A stretch of DNA of 36,822 nt from JAKAGE01 sp964416665 (GCA_964416665.1 CAYQFA010000005.1:1-36822), one strand, 5' to 3'; shown: positions 22,430 through 29,351, counted from the stretch's first letter. Notes: generated by a model from the letters alone, not told the origin. Program-made: numbers and translations.

Positions 22430-22437
22430 ACGAGGGT

Positions 22438-22443
22438 ATTATA
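22438..22443 (-). promoter_or_regulatory. -10 box of the ABC-F gene
   Basis: TATAAT on the minus strand; the leader would be about 30 nt and would start with the hairpin at 22411-22429. No convincing -35 box. Confidence 0.5.
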
Positions 22444-22464
22444 TGATATTTTTAAGGATTTGTA

Positions 22465-22470
22465 TATAAT
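22465..22470 (+). promoter_or_regulatory. -10 box of the candidate small RNA
   Basis: TATAAT on the plus strand, with ATGATA 16 nt upstream as a possible -35 box. Predicted start near 22477. Confidence 0.5.
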
Positions 22471-22476
22471 CAGGAA

Positions 22477-22581
22477 AGCCCCTCGGTGGGCGAATGGTCA
22501 GATCTACGGAAATGACGGTAACCAGAGAAACAGGGTCGTCGAAATGGGACGGAGGGCGCTTGCGATTGCGGCGCCCTTTTT
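22477..22581 (+). ncRNA. Candidate small RNA, about 105 nt, unknown family
   Basis: A plus-strand unit between ABC-F and obgE, both of which run on the minus strand. It has a -10 box, several short helices (GCCC/GGGC at 22478-22491; CGTC/GACG at 22537-22551) and a strong intrinsic terminator. There is no ORF of useful length. Near-repeat segments CGGAAATGACGG and CGAAATGGGACGG lie in it. I compared it by eye with SRP RNA, RNase P RNA, tmRNA, 6S and some riboswitches and found no match. It ends at the 3' end of obgE, so it could pair with nothing but the obgE stop region. Confidence 0.5.
22553..22581 (+). terminator. Intrinsic terminator of the small RNA
   Basis: AGGGCGC (22553-22559) pairs with GCGCCCT (22571-22577) and TTTTT follows directly. 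On the minus strand no T-run follows the stem, so it works for plus-strand transcription. Confidence 0.85.
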
Positions 22582-23542
22582 ATTTCTTCGCCTGAATCGT
22601 ATTCAAAAGTTTCTTCACTTTCTCAATGCTCTCATCGTCAACGATCGAAATCGCGATCGCTCTCGGATCTATCTTTTTAAGCTTCGCCAATTTTGATTTC
22701 AATTCTTTTTCGTCCACTACGTCCGACTTGGTCAAAAAGAGGTGCTCCGGTTTTTTGAGGAGCGCCTTACTGTAGGTACCCAATTCGGCGCGGATGGTCC
22801 TGTAATCGCCAACGGGTGAAGGGGACTCGGCGGAGATAAAATGGAACAGCGTTTTGGTGCGTTCAATATGGCGGAGAAACTTTGTGCCGAGCCCTTTGCC
22901 GCTCGACGAACCTTCGATAAGCCCCGGGATGTCAGCGAGAATGAGCGAATAATACGTGCCGAGATTCGGCTCAAGTGTGGTGAAGGCATAGTTGGCCACC
23001 TTGCTGTTCGCATTGGTAAGCTCGTTCAGCAGACTTGATTTGCCCACGTTCGGTAATCCAACAAAGCCAACGTCGGCGATGAACTTCAGTTCAAGGCGGA
23101 ACTCGAAACTCTCGCCGGGGCGGCCGGCCTGTGTTTGCGTGGGGGACGTGTTGGTCGCCGAACGGAACTGGAAGTTGCCTTTACCGCCGATGCCGCCCTT
23201 CGCGAGCAATATTTTCTCACCGATAGTGACGATCTCGGTGTCGGTGCCGTTCGTAAGGTTATGCGCCAGCGTACCGACGGGCAGTCTCAAGACAAGATCC
23301 TTGCCGTCATGCCCGTCGCGGAACTGTCCGCGCCCCTCCTGGCCGTCCTCCGCGGAAAATTCCTTTTTAAAGCGGAATTGTCCAAGCCCCGAAAGATCGG
23401 ATATCCCTTCGGCATAGACGCTCCCGCCCTTGCCGCCGCTCCCGCCTGCGGGGCCGAGGCTCATTAAATTCTTATTAAAAGCCGCCGAGCCCTTGCCCCC
23501 ATGTCCGGCGGATATGCGGATTTTGACGTCATCGATAAGCAT
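22580..23542 (-). CDS. obgE: Obg-family GTPase
   Basis: 320 residues. The Gly-rich Obg domain (about 1-155; GPAGGSGGKGGSVY, GKDLVLRLPVGT, LLAKGGIGGKGNFQF) is followed by the G domain with G1 GLPNVGKSSLL, G2 in YAFTTLEPNLG, G3 ADIPGLIEGSSSGKGLG and G4 TKSD. There is no C-terminal OCT domain; the protein ends soon after the G domain, as in the shorter members. Obg acts in late assembly of the 50S subunit. ATG 23542 is 6 nt behind TAGAAT, a leaderless layout. Confidence 0.95.
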   Translation of the reverse strand: MLIDDVKIRISAGHGGKGSAAFNKNLMSLGPAGGSGGKGGSVYAEGISDLSGLGQFRFKKEFSAEDGQEGRGQFRDGHDGKDLVLRLPVGTLAHNLTNGTDTEIVTIGEKILLAKGGIGGKGNFQFRSATNTSPTQTQAGRPGESFEFRLELKFIADVGFVGLPNVGKSSLLNELTNANSKVANYAFTTLEPNLGTYYSLILADIPGLIEGSSSGKGLGTKFLRHIERTKTLFHFISAESPSPVGDYRTIRAELGTYSKALLKKPEHLFLTKSDVVDEKELKSKLAKLKKIDPRAIAISIVDDESIEKVKKLLNTIQAKK

Positions 23543-23548
23543 GATGCC

Positions 23549-23554
23549 ATTCTA
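23549..23554 (-). promoter_or_regulatory. -10 box of obgE
   Basis: TAGAAT on the minus strand, 6 nt before ATG 23542. Confidence 0.6.
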
Positions 23555-23591
23555 CCCCAGAACGGTCGAAGTGGATATGCCAGTCACGATT

Positions 23592-24296
23592 TTACATTTC
23601 CGCCTCCGGCGCTTCGGACTTGATCAGCTCCATTGTTTTCGCCGCGACCTGTTCCGCAGTATCAACTTCCATCCCGGGATTTCGCGTCCGCGCGGTAGTC
23701 GTCATGTCGGGATGTGCACCGATGGCGTTCTTACTGAAATTTGTCGCCGTCATTTTGGGATGCATCACGCTCACGACTATTTTGTCTTTCGCGAGTTCGG
23801 TTCGCGCGGTCAGGGAGATCGCGTTCAAAGCATATTTCGTTGAGGCATACGCCGCGAGATTCGGATAATAATTCTTCGAGACGCGCGAACTAATGTTGAG
23901 GATCATGCCGCCGCCCTGTTCGCGCATATGGGGGATGACGAGCTCCATCGCATAAACCGGTCCAAACAGGTTGATGTTCATCATGTGGTGATATTTGTCG
24001 ATATCGATATGCTCGACGGGGCCATACATGCCCTGACCGGCGTTGTTCACCAAGATATCGATCCGGCCATGAACCTCGATCGTGCGATCAATGAGATTTT
24101 GGATGTCGGCTTGGTTGGCCATGTCGGTATGCACCGCAAGCGACCCGTGCAACTCGTGGGCGAGTTCGCCGAGTTTCTCGTCGTTGCGTGCCGCCAACAC
24201 CACCTTCGCGCCGCCTGCGGCCAGTTTTTTTGCAATTTCTTTTCCGATTCCCTCCGATGCTCCCGTCACGATGGCGACCTTATCCCTTATTTCCAT
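23592..24296 (-). CDS. Short-chain dehydrogenase/reductase
   Basis: 234 residues, classical SDR length. Cofactor motif TGASEGIG (about residues 11-18), NNAG (about 84-87), catalytic Ser in NISSRV, and YASTK with catalytic Tyr and Lys. The Arg in LAARND after the second strand hints at NADPH preference. It oxidises or reduces an unknown substrate in the cytoplasm; neither the sequence nor its neighbours (tig, obgE) tell which. It has its own extended -10 box in the gap after tig, and a 44-nt leader without a Shine-Dalgarno sequence. Confidence 0.9.
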   Translation of the reverse strand: MEIRDKVAIVTGASEGIGKEIAKKLAAGGAKVVLAARNDEKLGELAHELHGSLAVHTDMANQADIQNLIDRTIEVHGRIDILVNNAGQGMYGPVEHIDIDKYHHMMNINLFGPVYAMELVIPHMREQGGGMILNISSRVSKNYYPNLAAYASTKYALNAISLTARTELAKDKIVVSVMHPKMTATNFSKNAIGAHPDMTTTARTRNPGMEVDTAEQVAAKTMELIKSEAPEAEM

Positions 24297-24346
24297 GATT
24301 TTTTGTGTTGGCTGCTTTTTAATATTTTCTTAATGGCCTTCCCTGT

Positions 24347-24352
24347 ATTATA
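24347..24352 (-). promoter_or_regulatory. Extended -10 box of the SDR gene
   Basis: TGG then TATAAT on the minus strand, in the gap after tig. No -35 box is needed with the extended element. Leader of about 44 nt. Confidence 0.6.
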
Positions 24353-24374
24353 CCAACGGGGACGCCAAAACATT

Positions 24375-25442
24375 TCACTTGGCCTCTTTCGCGTCATCTT
24401 CTCCCGTTGCGGCTTTTTCTTCTCCTTCGAGCAATGCAAAGAGTTTTTCTTGGAGGATGAGCGCGCCGGCAGTGCGACGCAGGGTCTCTTCGTCACGATC
24501 CGGATATCGCAGCTTCAATTGTGCGATATTGATCTGCACCTCTCTCTCCTCCGGCGCGAGCTGCTCTTTTGTTCTAATGGCTTGGATCGCGAGGCTGGTT
24601 TTTATATCCTCTTCGATGATTCGGCGTTCCTCCTTCTCCAACTCTTCGGCGGTCTTGCCGCTTTGTTTGAGATATTCCTCGAGCGGCAGGTTCGCTCGCT
24701 GAAGCTGTTCGTCGCGATCATGCATAAATTCGGAGTGCTCCTGCTCGATGATCATCGGCGGCACTTTCACTTTCGTGCTTTTAACGATCTCCTTTATCAT
24801 CTCGTCGCGCTTCACCTCTTTGTTATGGAAGATCTTTTCCTGTTCAAGATTCCGCCTGAGTTCCGTACGAAAATCGGCGACAGTGTTGAACGGGCCGAGT
24901 TTTTTTACCGATTCGTCGGTAAGCGACGCGGGTTCGCCTTGAACGCCATCGGCCGTCTTTTGCGGCGCGATCATCGATTGTATGCGTGCGATCGCTTCGT
25001 CAATCTCTTTCTCGGTTATCTCAATCGTATCCTTGCGCTCGGCGATGGTTCGTCCGATCTTTTTATAGTCGGGGAGCGAGACCTCCGGAGCGAGCGCGTA
25101 GCGGATCTTGAACTCCACGGGATTTTTCGGAGCGAGCTTTGTGACGATGAGTTGGGGGCGTCCGAGGACGTCAAGCTTCTCGTCGGCTGCGATCTCCTGC
25201 ATGGCATCGCGAAGCGCCTCGTCCGCTGCGCCTTCAAGCAATTCCATTTCGCCGACGTGTTCGCGCACGACGTCGTGCGGTACTTTTCCTTTGCGAAATC
25301 CCGGCAGGGAGAACTCAGCGGCGGCATGCGCGAGCTCCGCCAAAATATTTTCTTCGAGCACCGCCTCGGAGATATCCGCCTGAAATTCGACCTCGCCGTT
25401 TTTGTCCGAAAGCTTCTTTAAATTGGTATATGATTGTGCCAT
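24375..25442 (-). CDS. tig: Trigger factor (ribosome-associated chaperone)
   Basis: 355 residues, shorter than E. coli Tig (432). The N-terminal ribosome-binding domain contains the signature region LPGFRKGKVPHDVVREHVG (about 54-72), close to the family GFRxGKxP. A central part (about 135-200) stands where the PPIase domain lies in longer homologues, but appears abbreviated. The C-terminal helical arms follow (EEYLKQSGKTAEELEKEERRIIEEDIK). It folds nascent chains at the ribosome exit. A charged tail ends the protein (EGEEKAATGEDDAKEAK). ATG 25442 lies 9 nt behind TATAAT; the frame continues upstream to 25463 but that part holds the promoter. Confidence 0.93.
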   Translation of the reverse strand: MAQSYTNLKKLSDKNGEVEFQADISEAVLEENILAELAHAAAEFSLPGFRKGKVPHDVVREHVGEMELLEGAADEALRDAMQEIAADEKLDVLGRPQLIVTKLAPKNPVEFKIRYALAPEVSLPDYKKIGRTIAERKDTIEITEKEIDEAIARIQSMIAPQKTADGVQGEPASLTDESVKKLGPFNTVADFRTELRRNLEQEKIFHNKEVKRDEMIKEIVKSTKVKVPPMIIEQEHSEFMHDRDEQLQRANLPLEEYLKQSGKTAEELEKEERRIIEEDIKTSLAIQAIRTKEQLAPEEREVQINIAQLKLRYPDRDEETLRRTAGALILQEKLFALLEGEEKAATGEDDAKEAK

Positions 25443-25451
25443 AGTTCGTTG

Positions 25452-25457
25452 ATTATA
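25452..25457 (-). promoter_or_regulatory. -10 box of tig
   Basis: TATAAT on the minus strand, 9 nt before ATG 25442, so at most a leader of two or three bases. Confidence 0.6.
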
Positions 25458-25496
25458 ACGCACTTTGCCGGGTTTTCAAACGATCGAAATAAAATC

Positions 25497-25523
25497 AGTG
25501 CGGCACCTGTGGGGTACCGCACT
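25497..25523 (-). terminator. Terminator of the Nudix gene
   Basis: 11-bp stem (25497-25507 with 25513-25523, one G-U pair) and a 5-nt loop, followed on the minus strand by GATTTTATTT. The stem begins at the last base of the Nudix stop codon. Confidence 0.75.
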
Positions 25524-26041
25524 TAGTTGTCCTGCATGTCGGCGGGCAGGTCTTTGATGACCGGCTCGCTTTCAAGATATTTTTGACCCGGACCATAATG
25601 GATCTCGGCGTGGACCCGTCTGTTTTTGAGCACCACTTCCGGGATCCACACAGGATCGGCTGGCATCATTTTGCCGAAAGGAAGATCGTCCAGGGGATAG
25701 GATCCCCAGTCCGTCATCTCTTCGCTGGCCTTGAATTTTCCCCGCCAGCTGCGAGTGATATAGACCCACACGCGGGCTTGGAAGACGCTGTCGTCGGGCC
25801 TTCTATTGTAACAATCCAGAAGGGCGACAAACTCCAGTCTCTCGGGATCCATACGGACGCTTGTTTCGGTTTCCGTTTCCCGCACCAGACATTGGTGATG
25901 GGTCTCTCCTTCCTCGATGCCGCCGCCGGGGCCGTTGAGGGTTCCCGTTCCGATGCCGCGGGTCTTTCTTCCCAGCCACATTTTTCTCCCTCGGATGGGG
26001 AGAACAAGCGTGGCCTCTGCATAGGCGCTGCTCATGTTCAT
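25523..26041 (-). CDS. Nudix hydrolase, MTH1/8-oxo-dGTPase-like
   Basis: 172 residues. It follows the MTH1 (NUDT1) pattern: ATLVLPIRGRKMWLGRKTRGIGTGTLNGPGG, then the Nudix box GGIEEGETHHQCLVRETETETSV, then DWGSYPLDDLPFGKMMPADPVWIPEVV, which matches the MTH1 segment with PFKDMWPDD. The Nudix box is imperfect: the REUXEEXGU end reads RETETETSV, so one metal-binding Glu is Thr and the Gly is Ser. If active it would cleave oxidised purine nucleotides. ATG 26041 has GGAGGTG 6 nt upstream, one of only two clear Shine-Dalgarno sites in the window. It is divergent from the 26214 gene over a shared promoter region. Confidence 0.85.
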   Translation of the reverse strand: MNMSSAYAEATLVLPIRGRKMWLGRKTRGIGTGTLNGPGGGIEEGETHHQCLVRETETETSVRMDPERLEFVALLDCYNRRPDDSVFQARVWVYITRSWRGKFKASEEMTDWGSYPLDDLPFGKMMPADPVWIPEVVLKNRRVHAEIHYGPGQKYLESEPVIKDLPADMQDN

Positions 26042-26101
26042 ACCCCACCTCCATGGAGACGCTGCTGTCACTGCCATTACTATTGGCAAATTTATGAAAA
26101 A

Positions 26102-26138
26102 AGTCAATTTGACGGCGTTCGATATAACATTGTATAAA
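26102..26138. promoter_or_regulatory. Divergent promoters with mirrored -35 boxes
   Basis: GTCAATTTGAC (26103-26113) is a perfect odd palindrome. Its two halves are -35 boxes: TTGACT on the minus strand (26102-26107) and TTGACG on the plus strand (26109-26114). On the plus strand TATAAA follows at 26133-26138 after 18 nt. On the minus strand the -10 box is weaker. The palindrome could also be an operator. Confidence 0.55.
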
Positions 26139-26213
26139 AAAGATAGTAGGAACGAAGTCGCGGATTTTTTCCGGCTTTATCGATCAACAGTGGTCAACCA
26201 AGGAGAGGCAGAT

Positions 26214-26720
26214 ATGATTGATGCGACGTTGGTTCGTAGTGTTCCCGAGCAGTTGGGGTACATCGTAAAAACGGGAAAGGTAAGGAAGTTGGTGTCGGCG
26301 TGGATCGAATTCCTCGCCAAGAATTCGCACAATGGTCGGATCGTCTATCCGGAGGTCAGACGTCTGATCGTGGGGTTCGAGCCGATCGTCCGTTTGCGGC
26401 TCACGCTCAAGCTTTTCGCCGTTTCCCAAGAAAGGATCGATCTGCGGCACTTTGACAAGATTTGCAAGCGTCTTCCGCGCAGGCAGCGGGATGAGGCGTA
26501 TGCGGATCTTGCCAAAGCTTTCGCAGCGATCAAGCAGTACGATAACGCCGTTCGCGTCGCGAACACGCACATCAGCGGGACTCGCCGCCGGCGGAACACG
26601 CTTGCGTTCATTGATCGTCTTCGTCGTCCGCCGGAGTTCCAACGCGCCGAGCGGGGTGATGAAGGAGTCGGTATCAGACCTGCTTCTTTTCAATGGCATT
26701 TGGCGACTGCAACAACGTAG
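26214..26720 (+). CDS. Hypothetical Arg/Lys-rich helical protein
   Basis: 168 residues, basic, no signal peptide or membrane helix. It is probably all helical; AYADLAKAFAAIKQYDNAVRVANTHI (about 117-142, quoted in two parts AYADLAKAFAAIKQ and YDNAVRVANTHI) has the spacing of a TPR-like helix pair. I do not recognise a family. The start at 26214 has AAGGAG 9 nt upstream; the frame is open from 26034 but that part contains the promoter. A classical promoter, a Shine-Dalgarno site and a strong terminator bound it, a control style unlike most neighbours, so it may have been acquired. A long ORF on the other strand (26184-26699) is considered its shadow. Confidence 0.65.
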   Translation: MIDATLVRSVPEQLGYIVKTGKVRKLVSAWIEFLAKNSHNGRIVYPEVRRLIVGFEPIVRLRLTLKLFAVSQERIDLRHFDKICKRLPRRQRDEAYADLAKAFAAIKQYDNAVRVANTHISGTRRRRNTLAFIDRLRRPPEFQRAERGDEGVGIRPASFQWHLATATT

Positions 26721-26741
26721 TGCAGCCGCATGGTCGAATCA

Positions 26742-26777
26742 AGGGTCGTGGTGCTTGTCGCGCCATGACCCTTTTTC
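26742..26777 (+). terminator. Terminator of the 26214 gene
   Basis: 10-bp stem (26742-26751 with 26763-26772, one G-U pair) and TTTTT at 26772-26776, directly before the stop codon of the convergent dsbB-like gene. Confidence 0.8.
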
Positions 26778-27340
26778 TATTCCTCGCTCTTTTTTAAGAG
26801 CATAAAGAGCAAGATCAGTGCGAATGCGGTAAGCGACATCGTCGGGATGGTGATGTAGCCGTATTGGAGGAAGTAGACGTATTGGCAGCTGGGACCGCTT
26901 GCGGAGCAGGGGATGATCGCGCCGCCGCCGAGCTGGAGGTAGGTGTGATAAAAGGCGACCGCGAATCCGCAGCATGAAAGCACGATGCAGCATTTTTCTA
27001 CGAGCTTGTTGTAGAGCCTTCGACGTTCCGCTTTTCTCCCGACCATGGCGATGAGCAGGATGACGGCTTGCGTGTAGAGGAACGCGCGCTGTATCCAGCA
27101 TAGTTCGCACGGCAGGAAGTGGGCGAATTCCGAATAGAACAGGCTGGCGACGGTTCCTCCTGCGGCGATCAGGAACGAGAAGAGTAAGGCATCGTCGCCG
27201 AAGAAGTCGGCTATTTTTTTACCCCACTTTTTTTGTTGGAGCGATCCGAGGATGATGACGAAAAGCACCACAACAAGAACATCGGAAAGGAGCGTTCCGA
27301 AAGAGAGAATATTGGTCACTGTCTGTACGAGGGGTGTCAT
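26777..27340 (-). CDS. dsbB: DsbB-like disulfide bond formation membrane protein
   Basis: 187 residues, with five hydrophobic stretches, the first an N-terminal extra helix relative to the four of E. coli DsbB. One Cys pair lies in FLPCELCWIQR (CxxC after helix 2), the second in IIPCSASGPSCQYV, the two outside loops that pass electrons in DsbB/BdbC proteins. It would reoxidise a thioredoxin-like oxidase and so drive disulfide formation in exported proteins, handing electrons to quinone. The thioredoxin gene just upstream on the same strand (24-nt gap) is its probable partner. Confidence 0.9.
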   Translation of the reverse strand: MTPLVQTVTNILSFGTLLSDVLVVVLFVIILGSLQQKKWGKKIADFFGDDALLFSFLIAAGGTVASLFYSEFAHFLPCELCWIQRAFLYTQAVILLIAMVGRKAERRRLYNKLVEKCCIVLSCCGFAVAFYHTYLQLGGGAIIPCSASGPSCQYVYFLQYGYITIPTMSLTAFALILLFMLLKKSEE

Positions 27341-27364
27341 GGGGCGATGATGTTGTACAGTATA

Positions 27365-27817
27365 TCACGTTGACGTCGGGAGCGGACAGTTGGTCTTTTG
27401 TGCGAGAGTAGACGGTTCCTGGGCGCCAACGAGCCGTGAGCCGTCCTTGAACACCCATGTCGGATAGTTTTTTATGCCGGCATCAATACAATCTTGTATC
27501 TCTCCCGACCCGTCCGGAAGCGAGCATTCGTGATAGGGGAGATATTGCGCGCCGGTGCCGAATTTCGTCTTTTGGTCACGGCAGTGCGGACACCAGAACG
27601 CGCCGTAAAACGTGGTACTGCTTTGCGCGATGCACTTTGCGAGGGAATCGTATAAGTGCGCGGGCGGCGGAAGGCCCTGGATATAGATGAAAAGCGCCAG
27701 ACTGGCGGAAATGACAAGAAGTGCCGCCGTCGCCATTTTTATCCGCCACAAGCTTTTTTTCTGGGCGGCAGTGGGCTCTTTCTGCTCGGGTGCCGCTGTT
27801 TTTTTACGGAAATGCAT
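27365..27817 (-). CDS. Membrane-tethered thioredoxin-like oxidase, partner of the DsbB-like protein
   Basis: 150 residues. A charged N-terminal tail (MHFRKKTAAPEQKEP), one membrane helix (about 26-46), then a small thioredoxin-like domain with active site FYGAFWCPHCRDQK, the second motif YPTWVFKDGSRLVG containing the cis-Pro, and additional Cys in HECSLPDG, IQDCID and TNCP. The domain resembles the thioredoxin part of VKOR-thioredoxin fusions. It probably acts outside the membrane as the direct disulfide donor. Start ATG 27817 is fixed by TATGAT 7 nt upstream; the frame runs nine codons further back. Confidence 0.88.
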   Translation of the reverse strand: MHFRKKTAAPEQKEPTAAQKKSLWRIKMATAALLVISASLALFIYIQGLPPPAHLYDSLAKCIAQSSTTFYGAFWCPHCRDQKTKFGTGAQYLPYHECSLPDGSGEIQDCIDAGIKNYPTWVFKDGSRLVGAQEPSTLAQKTNCPLPTST

Positions 27818-27824
27818 ACTGGTA

Positions 27825-27830
27825 ATCATA
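27825..27830 (-). promoter_or_regulatory. Extended -10 box of the thioredoxin-dsbB operon
   Basis: TGC then TATGAT on the minus strand, 7 nt before ATG 27817. Confidence 0.65.
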
Positions 27831-27892
27831 GCATTTTCGCACATATGGCAACCGTCCGAAACATTATGCCTTCGCGAAGCGTACTAAACAGT

Positions 27893-28444
27893 ATGGACGA
27901 AAGAAAGGACGAAGCTATCGCCGCGGCAGTCCAACACGGCGATTTTGATTCATTTCGGGAACTCGTGGAGCGATACGAGCCGAAAATGACCCGCTACGCG
28001 CGCCGATTCCTTTTCGATAGCGACGACGCCAAGGATCTCGTGCAGGATGTGTTCATCAAGGCCTATGTCAACATCAAGAGCTTTGATACCGATCGGCGCT
28101 TTTCGCCATGGCTCTATCGCATAGCCCATAATGAGTTTGTGAACGCTTTGAAAAAGCGCACGAAAGAGCGCGGCAACATTTCGCTGTTTGACTTTGACGT
28201 CCTTTTCCCGCATCTTAGTGCCAAAGAGACCGCCGATAGCCCATCGCGCCAGCACGAGTTGAAGACCATGCTTGAGCGGTCGCTCAACGAGATCCCGGAA
28301 AAATACCGGGAGCCGCTTATGCTGTACTATTTCGAAGAGTTGGACTACAAGGAGATAGCCGATGTCTTACGAATTCCTGTTTCAACCGTCGGCGTCCGGC
28401 TTCAACGGGGAAAGGCGATGTTGAAAAAAAAGGTGGATAAGTAA
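27893..28444 (+). CDS. ECF-type RNA polymerase sigma factor
   Basis: 183 residues. Sigma region 2 (about 17-85; FDSFRELVERYEPKMTRYARRF, DAKDLVQDVFIKAYVNI, FSPWLYRIAHNEFVNALKKR) and region 4 (about 125-180; LNEIPEKYREPLMLYYFEELDYKEIADVLRIPVSTVGVRLQRGK) are joined by a short linker without region 3, which defines group 4 sigma factors. It directs RNA polymerase to a set of stress or envelope promoters. ATG 27893 fits the usual family length; earlier in-frame ATGs (27845, 27866) remain possible. The membrane protein 24 nt downstream is a probable regulator. Confidence 0.93.
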   Translation: MDERKDEAIAAAVQHGDFDSFRELVERYEPKMTRYARRFLFDSDDAKDLVQDVFIKAYVNIKSFDTDRRFSPWLYRIAHNEFVNALKKRTKERGNISLFDFDVLFPHLSAKETADSPSRQHELKTMLERSLNEIPEKYREPLMLYYFEELDYKEIADVLRIPVSTVGVRLQRGKAMLKKKVDK

Positions 28445-28468
28445 TGTAGTAATCAATGAACAATCATT

Positions 28469-29149
28469 ATGGACGAAGATACTATTGAAGAGGGCGTCAT
28501 CGACGCGATAAAAAGCGGGGAGACCAGGATGCGTCCGCGGTGGGTGTTTGTCGTCCGCGCGATATTGATGGCAATATCAGCTGCGCTTCTTTTTGCATTA
28601 CTTCTCTACGTTGCCAGTTTTATCATTTTTGCGTTGCATCAGGATGACGTTTGGTTCGCCCCTGATTTCGGAATAAGCGGATGGTCATTATTGCTCGCCG
28701 CATTGCCGTGGGGGTTGCTTTTACTCTCGTTGGTGATCCTTGTTGTATTGGCAAATATCATGAATCATTATTCGTTCGTCTATCACCGGCCGCTTTCCGA
28801 ATTTCTTTTTGTCCTTGTCCTTCTTGTTGTCCTTGGAAGTTTTTGGATCGCGGCAACGTCGTTTCACGCGGGAGTGTTTCACTATGCCGAGGAAGACGTC
28901 CCTATAATGGGCCGTTTTTATGAGTCCGAGACCAATCCTCCTGCGTGCATGCATCGTGGGGTCGTCGCGGAGGTCGCATCGAGCGGCTTCATGATCATGG
29001 ACGGGAATGGCGCTACTTCCGTCGTGGTCGCCGGCCCGGGAGTGGTATTAAGTGGCGGTTTTCGCGTTGGCGATACTGTGATCGTTTTTGGTGATCGCAA
29101 CGCAAGCGGCAGTATTCAGGCGCGCGGCGTACAGGAAATTTTGCCATAA
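28469..29149 (+). CDS. Membrane protein paired with the ECF sigma factor
   Basis: 226 residues. A short acidic cytoplasmic N-terminus (MDEDTIEEGVIDAIKSGETRMRP, about 23 residues), three membrane helices (about 27-53, 70-94, 107-129), and an outside C-terminal domain of about 90 residues with beta-rich sequence (GVVAEVASSGFMIMDGNG, GDTVIVFGDRN) that resembles a small OB- or beta-barrel fold. I recall similar sigma-linked proteins in Parcubacteria. Its place and topology suggest an anti-sigma-like sensor, but no known anti-sigma domain (such as zinc HxxxCxxC) is present. The gap before it contains TGTAGTAATC. Confidence 0.75.
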   Translation: MDEDTIEEGVIDAIKSGETRMRPRWVFVVRAILMAISAALLFALLLYVASFIIFALHQDDVWFAPDFGISGWSLLLAALPWGLLLLSLVILVVLANIMNHYSFVYHRPLSEFLFVLVLLVVLGSFWIAATSFHAGVFHYAEEDVPIMGRFYESETNPPACMHRGVVAEVASSGFMIMDGNGATSVVVAGPGVVLSGGFRVGDTVIVFGDRNASGSIQARGVQEILP

Positions 29150-29257
29150 AAAAAGCGGTGCGGCGTAATATTTCTTGGTGTCGCAAAAAGATTGAAAGAA
29201 AGGATTTTGATGGGTGTAGTAATTGACAGACAGATAAAGGTCGCCATAAAAAAATAA

Positions 29258-29263
29258 TATACT
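29258..29263 (+). promoter_or_regulatory. -10 box before a small ORF
   Basis: TATACT, 6 nt before ATG 29270; the same spacing as other leaderless genes here. Confidence 0.35.
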
Positions 29264-29269
29264 ACGCCT

Positions 29270-29350
29270 ATGCACCACATTGGGGAGAGCGGGAGGGTAC
29301 GAAAATATCGCGGCCGATCACGCTTTACCCCACGGGATTTCTCTAGCTGA
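29270..29350 (+). CDS. Possible 26-residue leaderless small ORF
   Basis: MHHIGESGRVRKYRGRSRF followed by TPRDFSS: a short, strongly basic peptide. The ATG lies 6 nt behind a -10 box, and another -10 box (TATAAT, 29352-29357) begins 2 nt after the stop. It may be a true small gene, a leader peptide for the helicase, or chance in a 290-nt gap. Confidence 0.3.
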   Translation: MHHIGESGRVRKYRGRSRFTPRDFSS

Positions 29351-29351
29351 A

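Noticed and set aside
22477..22581. SRP (4.5S) RNA
   Set aside because: GGTCAG and a GGAA are present, but the conserved GGAAGG...AGCAG arrangement of the SRP hairpin is not.
23928..25421. 497-codon open frame on the plus strand
   Set aside because: It lies antisense to the clear SDR and trigger factor genes; composition and lack of any motif mark it as a shadow of G/C-rich third positions.
26184..26699. 171-codon frame on the minus strand opposite the 26214 gene
   Set aside because: The plus-strand gene has a promoter, a Shine-Dalgarno site and a terminator; the minus frame has none.
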